In this document: piece after piece, positions 45,607 through 56,086 of the stretch | Layout: each line of letters opens with the position of its first letter | Numbering within the stretch: the first letter of the stretch is position 1 | NCBI GenBank assembly: GCA_028292545.1 | Contig: JAQGMC010000088.1 | Span: 1 to 64,000, forward strand | Length of the DNA stretch: 64,000 nucleotides | Origin: Paucimonas sp. | GTDB taxonomy: Bacteria; Pseudomonadota; Gammaproteobacteria; Burkholderiales; Burkholderiaceae_D | Direction: 5' to 3' | Notes under the pieces: model-generated | Told to the model about the DNA's origin: nothing | Database searches by the model: none | The model's input: the letters and a program-made list of their open reading frames with translations, nothing else | Position numbers and translations under genes: made by a program

Positions 45607-46689
45607 ATGAAAAAAGTCGGTCTTTACAGCAGGTCGCGCAAGTCGCAGAACGAAGCGGCTGCAAGCGAATCCATGCACGCGGATGGCGCAGGGCCGGTCG
45701 AACCTGCCGGTGACCAGGCGCCGCCGCCGGCTGCCGCAGGGGCAAGCAAACAGTCCACCGACCGGATTCCGGCTGCACCGGCAAGCGGCATGCAGCACTA
45801 TCCAGCCCGGCCTGGCCAAGCTGCACATGAACATGCACCTGCCGCGGCCAGCCCTGGGGCGCAGCCCGGCGCAAAGCGGGTGTCGCGCCTGCGCCGATTC
45901 ATGCAACGCAATGAGCGCATCTTGCTGGTGCTGTCGTCGGTATTGTTCAGCCTGATGGCGTTCGCCGCCTGGCAGCAGTGGCTGGCGCTGGCGCCGCAAA
46001 GACTGACACAAAAAGATATCGACCGTGCGGTCATGCATACGCTCGACAAGAACGTGCTGCCGGCACAGGAAGCGAAGGCTTTCGAAGCCGTGCGGCGTTC
46101 GGTGGTGCGGGTGCGCCAGTATGGCCATCGCGCTTCCGAAGAACCCGAGCGCCTGACCGGCATCGGCACCGGCGTTGTCATCGTCGATACCGGCACCATC
46201 CTGACCAACCTGCATGTCGTGGCCGGCGCGGAACGGGTGCAGGTGGTTTTCCATGACGGCACCACGTCCGAAGCGCGGGTCGTGTCACGCCAGCCTGAAA
46301 ACGATCTCGCCGTGTTGCAGGCATCGACCCTGCCGGACGACCTGGCGGCCGCCACCTTGCGCTCCACCGGCGACCTGGCCCTGGGTGACCGCGTGGTGGC
46401 GGTCGGCTTCCCGTTTGGAATCGGCCCCTCAGTCTCCGCGGGGGTGATCTCGGGCTTGCGTCGCCATTATTCTTCGCCCGATGGCGACAAGGAATTGCAC
46501 AACCTGATCCAGTTCGACGCCGCTGCCAATCCGGGCAATTCCGGCGGCCCGCTGGTAACGATGGATGGCGCCGTGGTCGGCATCGTCACAGCCATCCTGA
46601 ACCCGGTCGACCAGGGCGTGTTCATCGGCATTGCGTTTGCCGTTCCGATTGAAAACGCTGCCGCCGCAGCCGGCGAATCGCCGTTCTGA
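45607..46689 (+). CDS. Membrane-anchored trypsin-like protease (HtrA-related, no PDZ)
   Basis: 360 residues. A disordered ~95-residue cytoplasmic part (Ala/Pro/Gln-rich), a membrane helix (ILLVLSSVLFSLMAFAAW, about 105-122), then a chymotrypsin-fold protease facing the periplasm. Catalytic triad: His in LTNLHVVAGAE, Asp in ENDLAVLQ, Ser in NPGNSGGPLV. No PDZ domain follows; the protein ends after the barrel. ATG 45607 has only a weak ribosome-binding site, and a later start is possible within the disordered part. The MoxR gene follows 38 bp later, so it may belong to that operon. Confidence 0.9.
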   Translation: MKKVGLYSRSRKSQNEAAASESMHADGAGPVEPAGDQAPPPAAAGASKQSTDRIPAAPASGMQHYPARPGQAAHEHAPAAASPGAQPGAKRVSRLRRFMQRNERILLVLSSVLFSLMAFAAWQQWLALAPQRLTQKDIDRAVMHTLDKNVLPAQEAKAFEAVRRSVVRVRQYGHRASEEPERLTGIGTGVVIVDTGTILTNLHVVAGAERVQVVFHDGTTSEARVVSRQPENDLAVLQASTLPDDLAAATLRSTGDLALGDRVVAVGFPFGIGPSVSAGVISGLRRHYSSPDGDKELHNLIQFDAAANPGNSGGPLVTMDGAVVGIVTAILNPVDQGVFIGIAFAVPIENAAAAAGESPF

Positions 46690-46727
46690 GCGCAACTTGA
46701 CCACCCGATCACCTGACAGGAAAACCC

Positions 46728-47753
46728 ATGAATGAATTCCAGGAACTCCGGCCCGTCAATGAATCCGTCGCGCAGCAGATGGAACACATCCTGTACGAGG
46801 TGAAGAAAGTCGTGGTCGGCCAGGACCATTTCCTGGAACGCGTGCTGGTTGCGATCCTGGCCCAGGGCCACTTGCTGGTGGAAGGCGTGCCCGGCCTGGC
46901 CAAGACCCTCACCGTCAAGACGCTGGCCAAAACCATCCGCGGCTCCTTCAAGCGCATCCAGTTCACGCCCGACCTGGTGCCGGCGGACCTGGTTGGCACG
47001 CGCATTTACAACCAGCGAACTGGCGACTTCAGCACCACCTTCGGGCCGGTTTTCACGAACCTGCTGCTGGCGGACGAAATCAATCGCGCGCCGGCCAAGG
47101 TGCAAAGCGCGCTCTTGGAAGTGATGCAGGAATACCAGGTCACGATTGCCGGCGAAACCCATCCCGTACCGCGCCCTTTCCTGGTGATGGCAACCCAGAA
47201 CCCGATCGAAACCGAGGGCACCTATCCCTTGCCCGAAGCCCAGGTCGACCGCTTCATGATGAAGATCCTGGTCGATTATCCGACCGAGGAAGAAGAGTTC
47301 GTCATCGTCAACCGCGTCACGCATGATGCAGCGGCGGTCTCGCCGGTCACCAATACTGAGCAACTGGCGGTATTGCAGCGCGAATGCCGCAATGGCTTTG
47401 TCGACCCCGCCCTGGTGCAATATGCGGTGCGGCTGGTTGCCGCCACGCGCGACCCGGACCGCTATGGCGTGCCCAACATGCGCAAATACCTGAACTATGG
47501 CGCCAGCCCGCGCGCAACCATACAGATGGTGGAAGGCGCCCGTGCGCTGGCTTTCCTGCGTGGACGCACCTATGCACTGCCCGAAGATTTGACCGACATC
47601 GCGCCCGACGTGCTGCGTCATCGGCTGGCCCTGTCCTACGAAGCCCTGTCCGATGGCGTGACGCCAGACCAACTGGTGCTGCGCCTGATGAAACATTTGC
47701 CTGCGCCCGAGCGGCCACTGGAGAACCATGTCCGATTCAATGCAAACGCCTGA
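46728..47753 (+). CDS. MoxR-family AAA+ ATPase
   Basis: 341 residues. Walker A GVPGLAKT (53-60), Walker B LLLADEINRAPAKVQSALLEVMQE, sensor MATQNPIETEGTYPLPEAQVDRF, and the C-terminal lid with RMVEGARALAFLRGR-type residues. Chaperone-like ATPase that works with the DUF58 and vWA proteins encoded next. It overlaps the DUF58 gene by 26 bp. Substrate unknown. Confidence 0.96.
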   Translation: MNEFQELRPVNESVAQQMEHILYEVKKVVVGQDHFLERVLVAILAQGHLLVEGVPGLAKTLTVKTLAKTIRGSFKRIQFTPDLVPADLVGTRIYNQRTGDFSTTFGPVFTNLLLADEINRAPAKVQSALLEVMQEYQVTIAGETHPVPRPFLVMATQNPIETEGTYPLPEAQVDRFMMKILVDYPTEEEEFVIVNRVTHDAAAVSPVTNTEQLAVLQRECRNGFVDPALVQYAVRLVAATRDPDRYGVPNMRKYLNYGASPRATIQMVEGARALAFLRGRTYALPEDLTDIAPDVLRHRLALSYEALSDGVTPDQLVLRLMKHLPAPERPLENHVRFNANA

Positions 47754-48660
47754 AGCCCTGCTGCGGCGCCTCGAATGGACCGTGATCCGGCGCCTGGACG
47801 GCATGCTTCACGGCGACTACCGCTCGCTGTTTCGCGGCAGTGGAATCGACCTGGCTGACTTGCGCGAATACCAGTTCCATGACGACGTGCGGCATATCGA
47901 CTGGAATGTGACGGCGCGCCAGCAGACGCCCTTCGTGCGCGTGTTCAATGAAGAGCGCGACGTCACCGCCTGGTTCCTGATGGACCTTAGCCCCTCGGTC
48001 GATTTCGGTTCCGCCGCCACCAAGAAACGCGCGGTGGCGCTGGAATTGGTGGCGGTGCTGGCGCGCATGCTCACCAGCCACGGCAATCGCGTCGGCGCGT
48101 TGTTCTACGGCAATGAAGTCGATACGGTGATACCGGCCCGCGGCGGGCGCAAGCAGGTGCTGCACTTGCTGCACAAGATGATGGAGCGACCCGAGCTGAA
48201 ATCTTCCAGCGCTACCGACTTGCAGCAATTCCTGCGCAAGGCCCAGCCGCTGATGGCGCGGCGCTCGATGGTTTTCATCGTATCCGACTTCATCAGCACG
48301 CCGGGCTGGAACCGCACCCTGGTGCAACTGGCCCAACGTCACGACGTGGTTGCGGTGCGTTTGTATGACAGGATGGAAATGGAGTTGCCCGACCTGGGGC
48401 TGCTGGTTGTGCAGGATGCCGAAACCGGCGAGCAACTGACGGTTGACACGCATGACCCCGCCTTTCGCAAACGCTTTGCGAACGTGGCGCGCTATCGCGA
48501 GGCGGCGTTGCGGCTGGCGCTTTCCGAAGCCGGCGTGGACGCACTGGAACTGGGTACCGATGACGACCTGATGGATGCGATCCAGCGATTCGCCGATTTG
48601 CGCAAGCTGCGCAGTTCGCTCTCGGCGGGTGGCATGATGCCCCATCACCTGGAGCACTGA
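47728..48660 (+). CDS. DUF58 domain protein
   Basis: 310 residues. RSLFRGSGIDLADLREYQFHDDVRHIDWNVTARQQTPFVRVFNEERDVTAWFLMDLSPSVDFG is the DUF58 signature, with a degenerate vWA core after it (DLSPS). No membrane helix. The usual partner of MoxR ATPases and vWA proteins. GGAGAACC precedes the ATG inside the moxR end. The vWA gene starts 1 bp after the stop. Confidence 0.94.
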   Translation: MSDSMQTPEALLRRLEWTVIRRLDGMLHGDYRSLFRGSGIDLADLREYQFHDDVRHIDWNVTARQQTPFVRVFNEERDVTAWFLMDLSPSVDFGSAATKKRAVALELVAVLARMLTSHGNRVGALFYGNEVDTVIPARGGRKQVLHLLHKMMERPELKSSSATDLQQFLRKAQPLMARRSMVFIVSDFISTPGWNRTLVQLAQRHDVVAVRLYDRMEMELPDLGLLVVQDAETGEQLTVDTHDPAFRKRFANVARYREAALRLALSEAGVDALELGTDDDLMDAIQRFADLRKLRSSLSAGGMMPHHLEH

Positions 48661-48661
48661 C

Positions 48662-49717
48662 GTGACTTTCCTTTGGCCGGAAATGCTGTTGCTGTTGTTG
48701 GTCCTGCCGATGCTGGTAGGCGCCTACCTGCTGATGCTGCGCCGAAGGAAGAAAGTCGCATTGCGTTATGCCAGCCTGTCAGTTGTTCGCGAGGCATTGG
48801 GCAAGGGGCCGGGCTGGCGTCGCCACCTGCCGCCGCTGTTGTTCCTGCTGGCGCTGGGCTTCATGCTGTTTGCCGTGGCCCGGCCAGCGGCACTGGTCAC
48901 GCTGCCTTCGCAACATGAATTGATCGTGCTCGCAATCGACGTCTCGGGCAGCATGCGCGCCACCGATGTCGAGCCGACCCGCATGGCAGCCGCCCAGGCT
49001 GCGGCCCGCAGCTTCGTCGACGACACGCCAATGTCGACCAAGCTGGCAGTCGTGTCGTTTGCCGGCACCGCCGCCGTGGTGCAGCCACCAACGCTGTCCA
49101 AGGAAGACACGCTGGCTGCAATCGACCGCTTCCAGTTGCAACGCGGCACCGCCGTGGGCAGCGGCATCCTGGTGTCGCTGAAGACTATCTTCCCCGACAT
49201 TGAATTCGACTTGAATTCCTCCAACCCGCGGCCCAATGCCGGCGGACGCGACAGCATGCGCGGCACGCCGCTGGAGCATGCCGCCCGGCGTGAAGATGGC
49301 GTGCGCCCGGTTGCCCCGGGCTCGTACAAATCTGCCGCCATCATCTTGCTGACCGATGGCCAGACCACGACCGGGCCAGAGCCGGTGGAAGCGGCCAAGA
49401 TGGCGGCCGAGCGCGGGGTGCGGGTCTTCACCGTGGGCGTTGGCACGCCGGGCGGCGAAATCATTGGCGCCGAAGGCTGGTCGATGCGGGTGCGCCTGGA
49501 CGAGGACGCGCTCAAGCAGATTGCCAACGTCACCAATGCCGAATACTTCTATGCCGGCAATGCACCCGACCTGACCAAGGTTTACAAGACCCTCAATTCC
49601 AAGCTGGTGCTGGAAAAGAAAACCACCGAGGTGACGGCGGTTTTCTCGGCGCTGGCGGCGCTGCTGGCGGTGCTGTCTGCCATGCTGTCGATGCTGTGGT
49701 TCAATCGCATCGTTTGA
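48662..49717 (+). CDS. Membrane vWA-domain protein (BatA-like)
   Basis: 351 residues. Two N-terminal membrane helices (MLLLLLVLPMLVGAYLLML, LPPLLFLLALGFMLFAVA); MIDAS motif DVSGS with D93, S95 and S97; a second MIDAS loop ILLTDGQTTTGPEP; and a C-terminal membrane helix (LAALLAVLSAMLSMLW). Start GTG 48662 lies directly after the DUF58 stop. Completes a MoxR-DUF58-vWA set; such sets act in envelope stress or aerotolerance in other bacteria. BatB/BatD partners are absent here. Confidence 0.93.
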   Translation: MTFLWPEMLLLLLVLPMLVGAYLLMLRRRKKVALRYASLSVVREALGKGPGWRRHLPPLLFLLALGFMLFAVARPAALVTLPSQHELIVLAIDVSGSMRATDVEPTRMAAAQAAARSFVDDTPMSTKLAVVSFAGTAAVVQPPTLSKEDTLAAIDRFQLQRGTAVGSGILVSLKTIFPDIEFDLNSSNPRPNAGGRDSMRGTPLEHAARREDGVRPVAPGSYKSAAIILLTDGQTTTGPEPVEAAKMAAERGVRVFTVGVGTPGGEIIGAEGWSMRVRLDEDALKQIANVTNAEYFYAGNAPDLTKVYKTLNSKLVLEKKTTEVTAVFSALAALLAVLSAMLSMLWFNRIV

Positions 49718-49736
49718 GGGCGCTGGCCTGGCGGGC

Positions 49737-51332
49737 TTAATTGCCTGGCTGGCTTGCCGCCATGACCACCATTTCCTGCAGGCGCTGCATGAATTGCTGC
49801 CTCTCCTGGTCTGACAGGCACTGGCGCGTGGCCACTTCCACCACGGTCTTGCCCATCGCATCGCCGAAATCTTCCAGCAACTGGCGCTGCTGCGGCGTGG
49901 GGTGCTTGACATCCAGTAACGGCAGGGCCGCTTTCGCCAAGTTGAGCAGGCTGGGAAGGGCGTGCCTGGCCAGGCGGTCCAGGCGCCAGCGGTTGGCGGC
50001 GTTGCGCAACATGGCGTTGCCGGCGCGGCTTGCATGCCGGTTCTTGCGGCGCGGCTGGAGCCGGATTTCCGGGCTCGCCAGCAGGGCGGCGCGTTGGGCG
50101 CAGGATCCGAGCTGCCGGCTGTGCTGGCAATATTCAGCAATATCCTCTTCATCAAGGGGCAGGCTTGCCAGCAGGGCGTTTTCTACCTCGTGCAGCAATT
50201 GCCCCGGATCCGGGTGCATGGCCAGCATGTCGCGCAGGGCGGCGGCGAACTGGCCGCATTTGTGTGGCGCTTCCAGGCAAACGATTTTCAGGGCTTCAAA
50301 CCGCTGGTCATCATTGGCGAGGCTTGCCAGCAAGCTGCCGACGTCGGTGCGGTGGCGCTGCAGCAGGGCGGCGACAGCGGCGGCGTCGCGCACGCCGTTT
50401 GCAGCGCGCGGCAGCGCCTTTAACATGTGACGCAGTCCGTCGGGCAAGTACCGCCGGGCGCCCTGTACGAGGGCCCTGAAAGTCAAAGCCTTGGCTTCGT
50501 CCAGGGCGGCAATTTCGCGTTCATAGGAATTCATCGCGTCGGTGAGCAGGCGCTGCACTTGCGCTACGTGGTCCGGCACATTGTCGTCGCCTGCGTACAG
50601 CGCGCACCAGGTGCGTGCCAAGGGCATGGCGGCGATCATGCGGCTGGCTTCATCGCCTTCGTCGGCGGCCTTGGCAGTCGCCGTATTGACGATGTCACGG
50701 AAGGTGTCCGACGCTTCCATGGCGCGCTGAAGATTTTGCACCAAGTCCAGCTCGACCTGACGGGTTTTGGATGCCAACGCGCGGGCGCAATCATTCAAGG
50801 CGTGCCGGCAGCGCGTTCCGGCGCCGGTGCGAGGCAGGGCCTGCGGATCGTGCAGCATAACCAGCACGTCGGCCACACCTTCAGCCGAACTTTCTTCCAG
50901 CCGTGTCGCCTGCAGCACCCATTGCATCATGATTGCCGGGACCAGCAAATGGTAGCCGGAGCGGGCCCCGGCATCCTGCGATAGCGCGACCACGGCTTCA
51001 AGCCGGAAAGCGCTTTCCGCTTGCATGCGATCCAGGTCCTGGGCGTCAGCGCTGGCGAACCAAGTGCGACGCGCTGCATCGATCTCGTAGGCGAAGGCGG
51101 GGGACAGCAAGTCAAGCCGGTTACCGCCTTTGCACAACAGTTTCAATTCGCGTCGTTGGTGACGCAAATTCATCTTGCCGAAGGCTTCCACCAGTGAGCC
51201 AAAAACTTCCTGGTGCGAGCGGCGCGTGGCGACGCGAGGCGCGCGCTGGCGCGTGCCAGGGCTAACCGCGATGCGGCGCTGCGTGGAGGGGGTAACCCTG
51301 GTCGTGGTGGAGGTGGGAATGGGTGCGGTCAT
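49737..51332 (-). CDS. Unknown 531-residue alpha-helical protein
   Basis: Not recognised. A basic, Thr/Pro/Arg-rich N-terminus (about 45 residues: TAPIPTSTTTRVTPSTQRRI) is followed by an almost entirely helical body (LVEAFGKMNLRHQRRELKLL, LVQNLQRAMEASDTFRDIVN, MNSYEREIAALDEAKALTFRALV). No membrane helix, no catalytic motif. Start ATG 51332, immediately preceded by GTG, with AAGGTTTCTGAGTG upstream. The upstream 150 bp are markedly AT-rich. The polar leader plus helical body resemble secreted effectors such as those near 4.4-7 kb, but no export apparatus is in view. Confidence 0.8.
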   Translation of the reverse strand: MTAPIPTSTTTRVTPSTQRRIAVSPGTRQRAPRVATRRSHQEVFGSLVEAFGKMNLRHQRRELKLLCKGGNRLDLLSPAFAYEIDAARRTWFASADAQDLDRMQAESAFRLEAVVALSQDAGARSGYHLLVPAIMMQWVLQATRLEESSAEGVADVLVMLHDPQALPRTGAGTRCRHALNDCARALASKTRQVELDLVQNLQRAMEASDTFRDIVNTATAKAADEGDEASRMIAAMPLARTWCALYAGDDNVPDHVAQVQRLLTDAMNSYEREIAALDEAKALTFRALVQGARRYLPDGLRHMLKALPRAANGVRDAAAVAALLQRHRTDVGSLLASLANDDQRFEALKIVCLEAPHKCGQFAAALRDMLAMHPDPGQLLHEVENALLASLPLDEEDIAEYCQHSRQLGSCAQRAALLASPEIRLQPRRKNRHASRAGNAMLRNAANRWRLDRLARHALPSLLNLAKAALPLLDVKHPTPQQRQLLEDFGDAMGKTVVEVATRQCLSDQERQQFMQRLQEMVVMAASQPGN

Positions 51333-51515
51333 CACTCAGAAACCTTATGAACGGACAATCGGACTGCGTTCTAGATGGCTTGAACGCGCCGCATGTGTAT
51401 TCAAAAGTCGATGATCGTTCCACTAACAAATGTTTATTTAAATCTCCGCTCTATTTGATGCGTTGATCGTTTAGTTATTCTTCTATCGGTTGGATGCGGA
51501 AGCGAATACCTGCCT

Positions 51516-52835
51516 TCAGCCCGGAATCACGCGCCACACTGCGCCACCGACATCGTCGGCTACCAGCACGCCGCCTTGCTTGTCGAGCGCCACGCCAACC
51601 GGTCGGCCCATCGCATTGCCATCGGCGTCGACAAATCCATCCAGTACATCGCGCGGCATGCCGTCAGGGCGGCCGTCGCGGAAAGGCACGAAGATGACCT
51701 TATAGCCGCTACGCGGCTTGCGGTTCCAGGATCCATGCTGGCCGACGAAGGCGCCGCCCTGGAAGGCTGGCGCAAACAGCTTCCCGGTATAAAACGCCAT
51801 GCCCAGCGGCGCGGTATGCGCGCCCACTGCGTAATCCGGCACGATCGCCTTGGCCACCATGTCGGGCCTGGCGGGCTTGACCCTTTCATCCACATGCTGG
51901 CCGTAATAACTCCAGGGCCAGCCATAGAAACCGCCTGCGCGTACCGAAGTGATGTAGTCCGGCACCAGGTCGCTGCCCAGTTCATCACGCTCGTTGACGG
52001 CTGCCCACAACTCGCCCGTGACCGGATTCCAGCCCAGGCCATTGGGATTGCGCAAGCCCGAGGCGTACAGTCGGGTCGCGCCGCTGGCAACGTCGATTTC
52101 CAGTATCGCGGCCCGGTTGACTTCATTCTCCAGCCCGTTCTCCACGATATTGCTGTTGGAGCCCACCGATGCATACAGTCGCTTGCCATCGCGGCTGGCG
52201 ACCAGGTCCTTGGTCCAGTGATGGTTCAGTTTGCCTGCTGGCAGCGGTGCCAGCATGACACCGGGCGCAGCAATGCTGGTGTCACCGCTGCGATAGGGAA
52301 AGCGCAGCACGGCATCCGTATTGGCGACATACAAGTGGTTGCCAATGAGGGCCATGCCAAAGGGCGAATTCAAGTCAGACAGCAGCACCGACCGGGTTTC
52401 GGCGATGCCATCGCCATCTGCATCGCGCAGCAGGGCGATGCGATTCGGGCTGCGCCGGTGCGAGCCCGCCTTTTGCATGATCTGCTTGCTGATCCAGCCC
52501 TTGACGCCTTTTTCATCGTCCGGCCGCGGCGGGGCATCGGTTTCGGCAACCAGCACGTCGCCATTGGGCAGCACCAGCAAGCTGCGCGGATGGGCAAGCC
52601 CGGTGGCAAAGGCCTGGACCCGGAAGCCGGGCGCGGGCCTGGGCGCCGCGCCCTGAGGCCAGCCAGTGGCGGGCGCAATGTGGACCGTTGGCATCGAGGG
52701 CAGGGCGCTCCTGGGCGGGGGCGGCAGGGTCGGCCTGGGCCCCATGCCGGCTTCCAGCGGCAAGCGCGCCATTTCAGCGCAGCCGGCAATTGCCGCGAAC
52801 AGCAACAAGCCTGTCATCAGGGTGCGGCGTTTCAT
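51516..52835 (-). CDS. Sorbosone-dehydrogenase-like (PQQ-type) beta-propeller lipoprotein
   Basis: 439 residues. Lipobox IAGC near residue 19, a Pro-rich linker, then a six-bladed propeller: [61 protein letters not shown]-like [26 protein letters not shown], and [34 protein letters not shown] with [11 protein letters not shown]. These motifs define the glucose/sorbosone dehydrogenase family, usually PQQ-dependent and periplasmic. Acceptor and sugar unknown. It is downstream of, and on the same strand as, the ligase-associated cluster, separated by 45 bp. Confidence 0.93.
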   Translation of the reverse strand: MKRRTLMTGLLLFAAIAGCAEMARLPLEAGMGPRPTLPPPPRSALPSMPTVHIAPATGWPQGAAPRPAPGFRVQAFATGLAHPRSLLVLPNGDVLVAETDAPPRPDDEKGVKGWISKQIMQKAGSHRRSPNRIALLRDADGDGIAETRSVLLSDLNSPFGMALIGNHLYVANTDAVLRFPYRSGDTSIAAPGVMLAPLPAGKLNHHWTKDLVASRDGKRLYASVGSNSNIVENGLENEVNRAAILEIDVASGATRLYASGLRNPNGLGWNPVTGELWAAVNERDELGSDLVPDYITSVRAGGFYGWPWSYYGQHVDERVKPARPDMVAKAIVPDYAVGAHTAPLGMAFYTGKLFAPAFQGGAFVGQHGSWNRKPRSGYKVIFVPFRDGRPDGMPRDVLDGFVDADGNAMGRPVGVALDKQGGVLVADDVGGAVWRVIPG

Positions 52836-52880
52836 GTCGGCTCCTTGCCTGCTTGGATGGGCGCGCCGGCCGCGCCCATA

Positions 52881-53558
52881 TCAGGGCGGCACCGCCAGCA
52901 CGGCGTCGGGTGTGACCACAAATATCCTGTCGCCTGCCGACCGTGTCACATCATAGCCCCCGGTAAAGTCGCCGAACGCCGGCAAGATCAACTCTTGCTT
53001 GCGCAGCAGGTAACAAGGCAGGCGCAAGCGGTCGCGCCGTTGCGCCAGCGTGAAAGCCGGGTGCAGGTGGCCCGCAACCGCCAGTTGGCCGGGGCCCGGG
53101 TCGACATGGCCGGGATGGTGGCAGAACAGGAAAGGGCCTTCGGTGGCCGGTTCCTCCACACAATCCATACCCATTGCCGCTGGCGGGTCGCCAGCATGGC
53201 GGTCATGGTTGCCGCGCACCAGCGTCATGCGAATACGGTGGTGGCGCCAGCGCCAATCCTGCAGGGCTTGCAATGTGGCGGCGGCCCGGCCGCGTTTTGC
53301 ATGCAGGAAGTCGCCCAGGAACATCAAATGGCTTGCACCGCTGGCCGCCAGCAGCGCATCCAGCACAGCCAGGTTGTGCGCCGTCGTGCCCGATGGCACT
53401 GGAATGCCGTGGCTGCGAAAGGCGGCGGCCTTGCCAAAATGGACGTCGGCAACGGCCAGCACGCCGCGTTGCGGCAACCACAGCGCGCGCTGCGGCATCA
53501 GTTGCAAGGTTTCACCGGCATGCGCCAGGGCCACCGCGCCATACAGCATGTCGTTCAC
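52881..53558 (-). CDS. pdeM: Ligase-associated DNA damage response endonuclease PdeM
   Basis: 225-residue calcineurin-like phosphoesterase. Metal motifs: [12 protein letters not shown] (D-x-H), [11 protein letters not shown] (GD), [11 protein letters not shown] (GNHD), FCHHPGH and VAGHLHPAF (GHxH). GTG 53558 is the preferred start because GAGGGACCGGC precedes it and it overlaps the helicase stop (GTGA). An ATG 9 bp later is possible. Last gene of the four-gene ligase-associated operon. Confidence 0.93.
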   Translation of the reverse strand: MNDMLYGAVALAHAGETLQLMPQRALWLPQRGVLAVADVHFGKAAAFRSHGIPVPSGTTAHNLAVLDALLAASGASHLMFLGDFLHAKRGRAAATLQALQDWRWRHHRIRMTLVRGNHDRHAGDPPAAMGMDCVEEPATEGPFLFCHHPGHVDPGPGQLAVAGHLHPAFTLAQRRDRLRLPCYLLRKQELILPAFGDFTGGYDVTRSAGDRIFVVTPDAVLAVPP

Positions 53559-56086
53559 GCCGGTCCCTCTTTGGCGGCAGCCTGTTCCAGTTCGCGCAGC
53601 AGGCGCGCCACCCGGTCCGACAGTTTTTCGGTGCTGAGCTTTTCGCGCATGCGCTCCACCATCAGCGGAAAGGCAAAGGGCGAAGCGCGCGGCAGGGCGC
53701 AATGCAAAAGCCGCGCGCGCTGCATCGCTTCCAGCGCCTGGCGCAGGCGCGACAGTTCCAGTTCCTGTTCCAGCACTTCGCGCTGGGCCTGGGTCAGCAG
53801 CAGGTTGCCACTGTCATGCTTGCTGAAGACGTCATAGAACAGGCCCGACGATGCCTGCAACTGGCGGTTGCTCTTGGGCTGGCCCGGCAAGCCGCCCGAC
53901 ACCAGGCCGGAAATGCGGGCAATCTCGCGAAAGCGCCGTCGCGCCAGTTCACCGGCGTTCAGGCTGGCCAGCACATCTTCGAGCAGGCGCTCGCTGGAAA
54001 ACAAGCCTGCCGTTCCCAAAGCCGCCACCGGATCGAAGGCAATGCCGCGTGGCGCCAGCAGTTCCAGGCCATAGTCATTCACTGCCACCGAAAACGTTGC
54101 GGCTTGCCCGCGCGCCAGCCGCCATGCCAGCAGCGCGCCCAGGCCGACATGCACCGAGCGTCCGGCGAAGGGATAGAGGAAGAGATGGCGGCCTTCGCGG
54201 CTGGCCAGGGTTTCGGCCAGCAGCACGCCCGGTTGCGGCAGGGCCGACCAGCGCTGCTGCAGTTCCAGCAGCGGCCGGATTGACTGCATCTCCGGTCCTT
54301 CATAGCGTCCGGCCACGGCTTGCGCGAGGCGCTCGAGCACCGCATGCGCCAGTTCGGACGACAGCGGCATGCGTCCGCCCTGCCAGCGCGGCACGGCGCC
54401 ACGCGCGCCGGTGGCGCGCTTCACATAGGCATTCATCTCATGCACCCGCACCAATTCCAGCGTGCGCCCGCCGAACAGGAAGCGGTCGCCCGGTTTCAGG
54501 CGCGCGATGAAGGATTCCTCCACGCTGCCGATGCTGGCGCCGGTGACGAACTTCACCTGGATCGAGGCATCCGACACGATGGTGCCAATGCCAAGCCGGT
54601 GGCGCCGCGCGACGGCGCTGTCGGCCACGCGCAAGACGCCGGTTTCATCTGGCAGCACCCGCCGGTATTCCGGATAGGCGACCAGGCTTTGTCCGCCGCG
54701 ACCGATGAAGTCGAGCGCCCATTCCCATTCATTGTCCTGCAGCGTGCGGTAAGACCAGGCTTGGCGCACTTCCTGCAACAAGGCGTCCGGCGCAAAGCCT
54801 GCGCCCAGCGCCACGGTCACCATGTGCTGCACCAGCACGTCCAGCGGCTTGCCCGGCGCATGGCGCGCCTCGACTTGGCGCCGGCGCACTGCGTCGCGCG
54901 CGGCAGCCGCTTCCAGCAGCTCCAGGCTATTGGTGGGCACCAGTGTCACGCGCGAGACCTGGCCCGGCGCATGGCCACTGCGACCAGCGCGCTGCAGCAG
55001 GCGCGCCACGCCCTTGCAACTGCCCACCTGCAGCACCCGTTCGACCGGTGAAAAATCCACCCCCAGGTCCAGGCTGGATGTGCAGACCACGGCTTTCAGG
55101 CTGCCTTGCTTCAACGCCGCCTCGACCCAGTCGCGCACCGACTTGTCGAGCGACCCATGATGCAGCGCGATGATGCCGGCCCAGTCCGGGCGCAGCGCCA
55201 GCAGGTTCTGAAACCACAGCTCGGCCTGGGAACGCGTATTGGTGAAAACCAGCGTCGAGCCGCTTTTCTCGATTTCCTGCATCACCGGCTCCAGCATCTG
55301 CAGGCCGAGGTGGCCACTCCACGGAAAGCGCCCGGTTTGCGCCGGGCACAGCGTATCGACCAGGATGTCCTTGCGCAGGTCGGCCGAAATCGTCACGCCA
55401 GGTTCGCCGCCCAAGAGCGCATCGCGCGCTTCGCCCAGGTCGCCCAGGGTGGCGGACAAACCCCAGGCAAGCAGCGCCGGGTTCCATTGGCGCAGCCGGG
55501 CCAGTGCCAATTGCACTTGCACGCCGCGCTTGTTGCCCAGCATTTCATGCCACTCGTCGACGATGACGATATCGACGCCGCGCAGGCGCGGATTGTCATC
55601 TGGCCGCGACAGCATCAGCGACAGGCTTTCCGGCGTCGTGACCAGGCAAGCCGGCAGCGCTTTTTGCTGGCGCGCGCGCTCGGCAGAACTGGTGTCGCCG
55701 GTGCGCATGCCGACTTGCCAGCCGGGCAGCAAATCGGCAAGCGGCGCTTGCAGCGCGCGCGCCGTGTCCGAGGCCAGCGCCCGCATCGGCGTGATCCACA
55801 ACACCCGCAGGCCGGTGCGGCGTGGACCGGGATGCGTCAGTTCGCGCAGCAGCGCGCCAAACCATAGCGCGTAAGTCTTGCCGCTGCCGGTGCTGGCATG
55901 CAGCAGGCCGCTTTCGCCGCGGGCGAAGGCTTGCCAGGCGGCGCGCTGGAAATCGAACACGTGCCAGCCGCGCGCGGCGAACCAGGCTTCGATCGCAGCC
56001 AGGGCAGCCAGCGCAGGCAGGTCGGCCGCCGCGCTGGCGGGCGCCGGTTTGCGGGCAGCCGGCGCGCGTGTCCTTGCGGCTTTCAT
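53555..56086 (-). CDS. Ligase-associated DEXH-box DNA helicase (Lhr-like)
   Basis: 843 residues. Walker A ASTGSGKT (64-71); DEWH box ([21 protein letters not shown]); LSATLGD (motif III); [19 protein letters not shown] and [14 protein letters not shown] (motifs V-VI); then a C-terminal Lhr-core extension. It partners the ligase and nuclease genes of the same operon in a predicted repair pathway. Overlaps the ligase stop (ATGA) and the pdeM start. A basic Ala/Pro/Arg-rich 22-residue N-terminus looks disordered. Confidence 0.95.
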   Translation of the reverse strand: MKAARTRAPAARKPAPASAAADLPALAALAAIEAWFAARGWHVFDFQRAAWQAFARGESGLLHASTGSGKTYALWFGALLRELTHPGPRRTGLRVLWITPMRALASDTARALQAPLADLLPGWQVGMRTGDTSSAERARQQKALPACLVTTPESLSLMLSRPDDNPRLRGVDIVIVDEWHEMLGNKRGVQVQLALARLRQWNPALLAWGLSATLGDLGEARDALLGGEPGVTISADLRKDILVDTLCPAQTGRFPWSGHLGLQMLEPVMQEIEKSGSTLVFTNTRSQAELWFQNLLALRPDWAGIIALHHGSLDKSVRDWVEAALKQGSLKAVVCTSSLDLGVDFSPVERVLQVGSCKGVARLLQRAGRSGHAPGQVSRVTLVPTNSLELLEAAAARDAVRRRQVEARHAPGKPLDVLVQHMVTVALGAGFAPDALLQEVRQAWSYRTLQDNEWEWALDFIGRGGQSLVAYPEYRRVLPDETGVLRVADSAVARRHRLGIGTIVSDASIQVKFVTGASIGSVEESFIARLKPGDRFLFGGRTLELVRVHEMNAYVKRATGARGAVPRWQGGRMPLSSELAHAVLERLAQAVAGRYEGPEMQSIRPLLELQQRWSALPQPGVLLAETLASREGRHLFLYPFAGRSVHVGLGALLAWRLARGQAATFSVAVNDYGLELLAPRGIAFDPVAALGTAGLFSSERLLEDVLASLNAGELARRRFREIARISGLVSGGLPGQPKSNRQLQASSGLFYDVFSKHDSGNLLLTQAQREVLEQELELSRLRQALEAMQRARLLHCALPRASPFAFPLMVERMREKLSTEKLSDRVARLLRELEQAAAKEGPA

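Noticed and set aside
51336-51480. Possible hrp-type box (GGAAC ... CAC) upstream of the 531-residue gene
   Set aside because: Only part of the GGAACC-N16-CCACNNA consensus fits; spacing and second half do not match. A TTCG-N16-TTCG type box was not found either.
51576-53837. 753-codon plus-strand frame across the sorbosone-dehydrogenase and PdeM genes
   Set aside because: Runs antisense through three real genes with intact motifs and has no recognisable domain.
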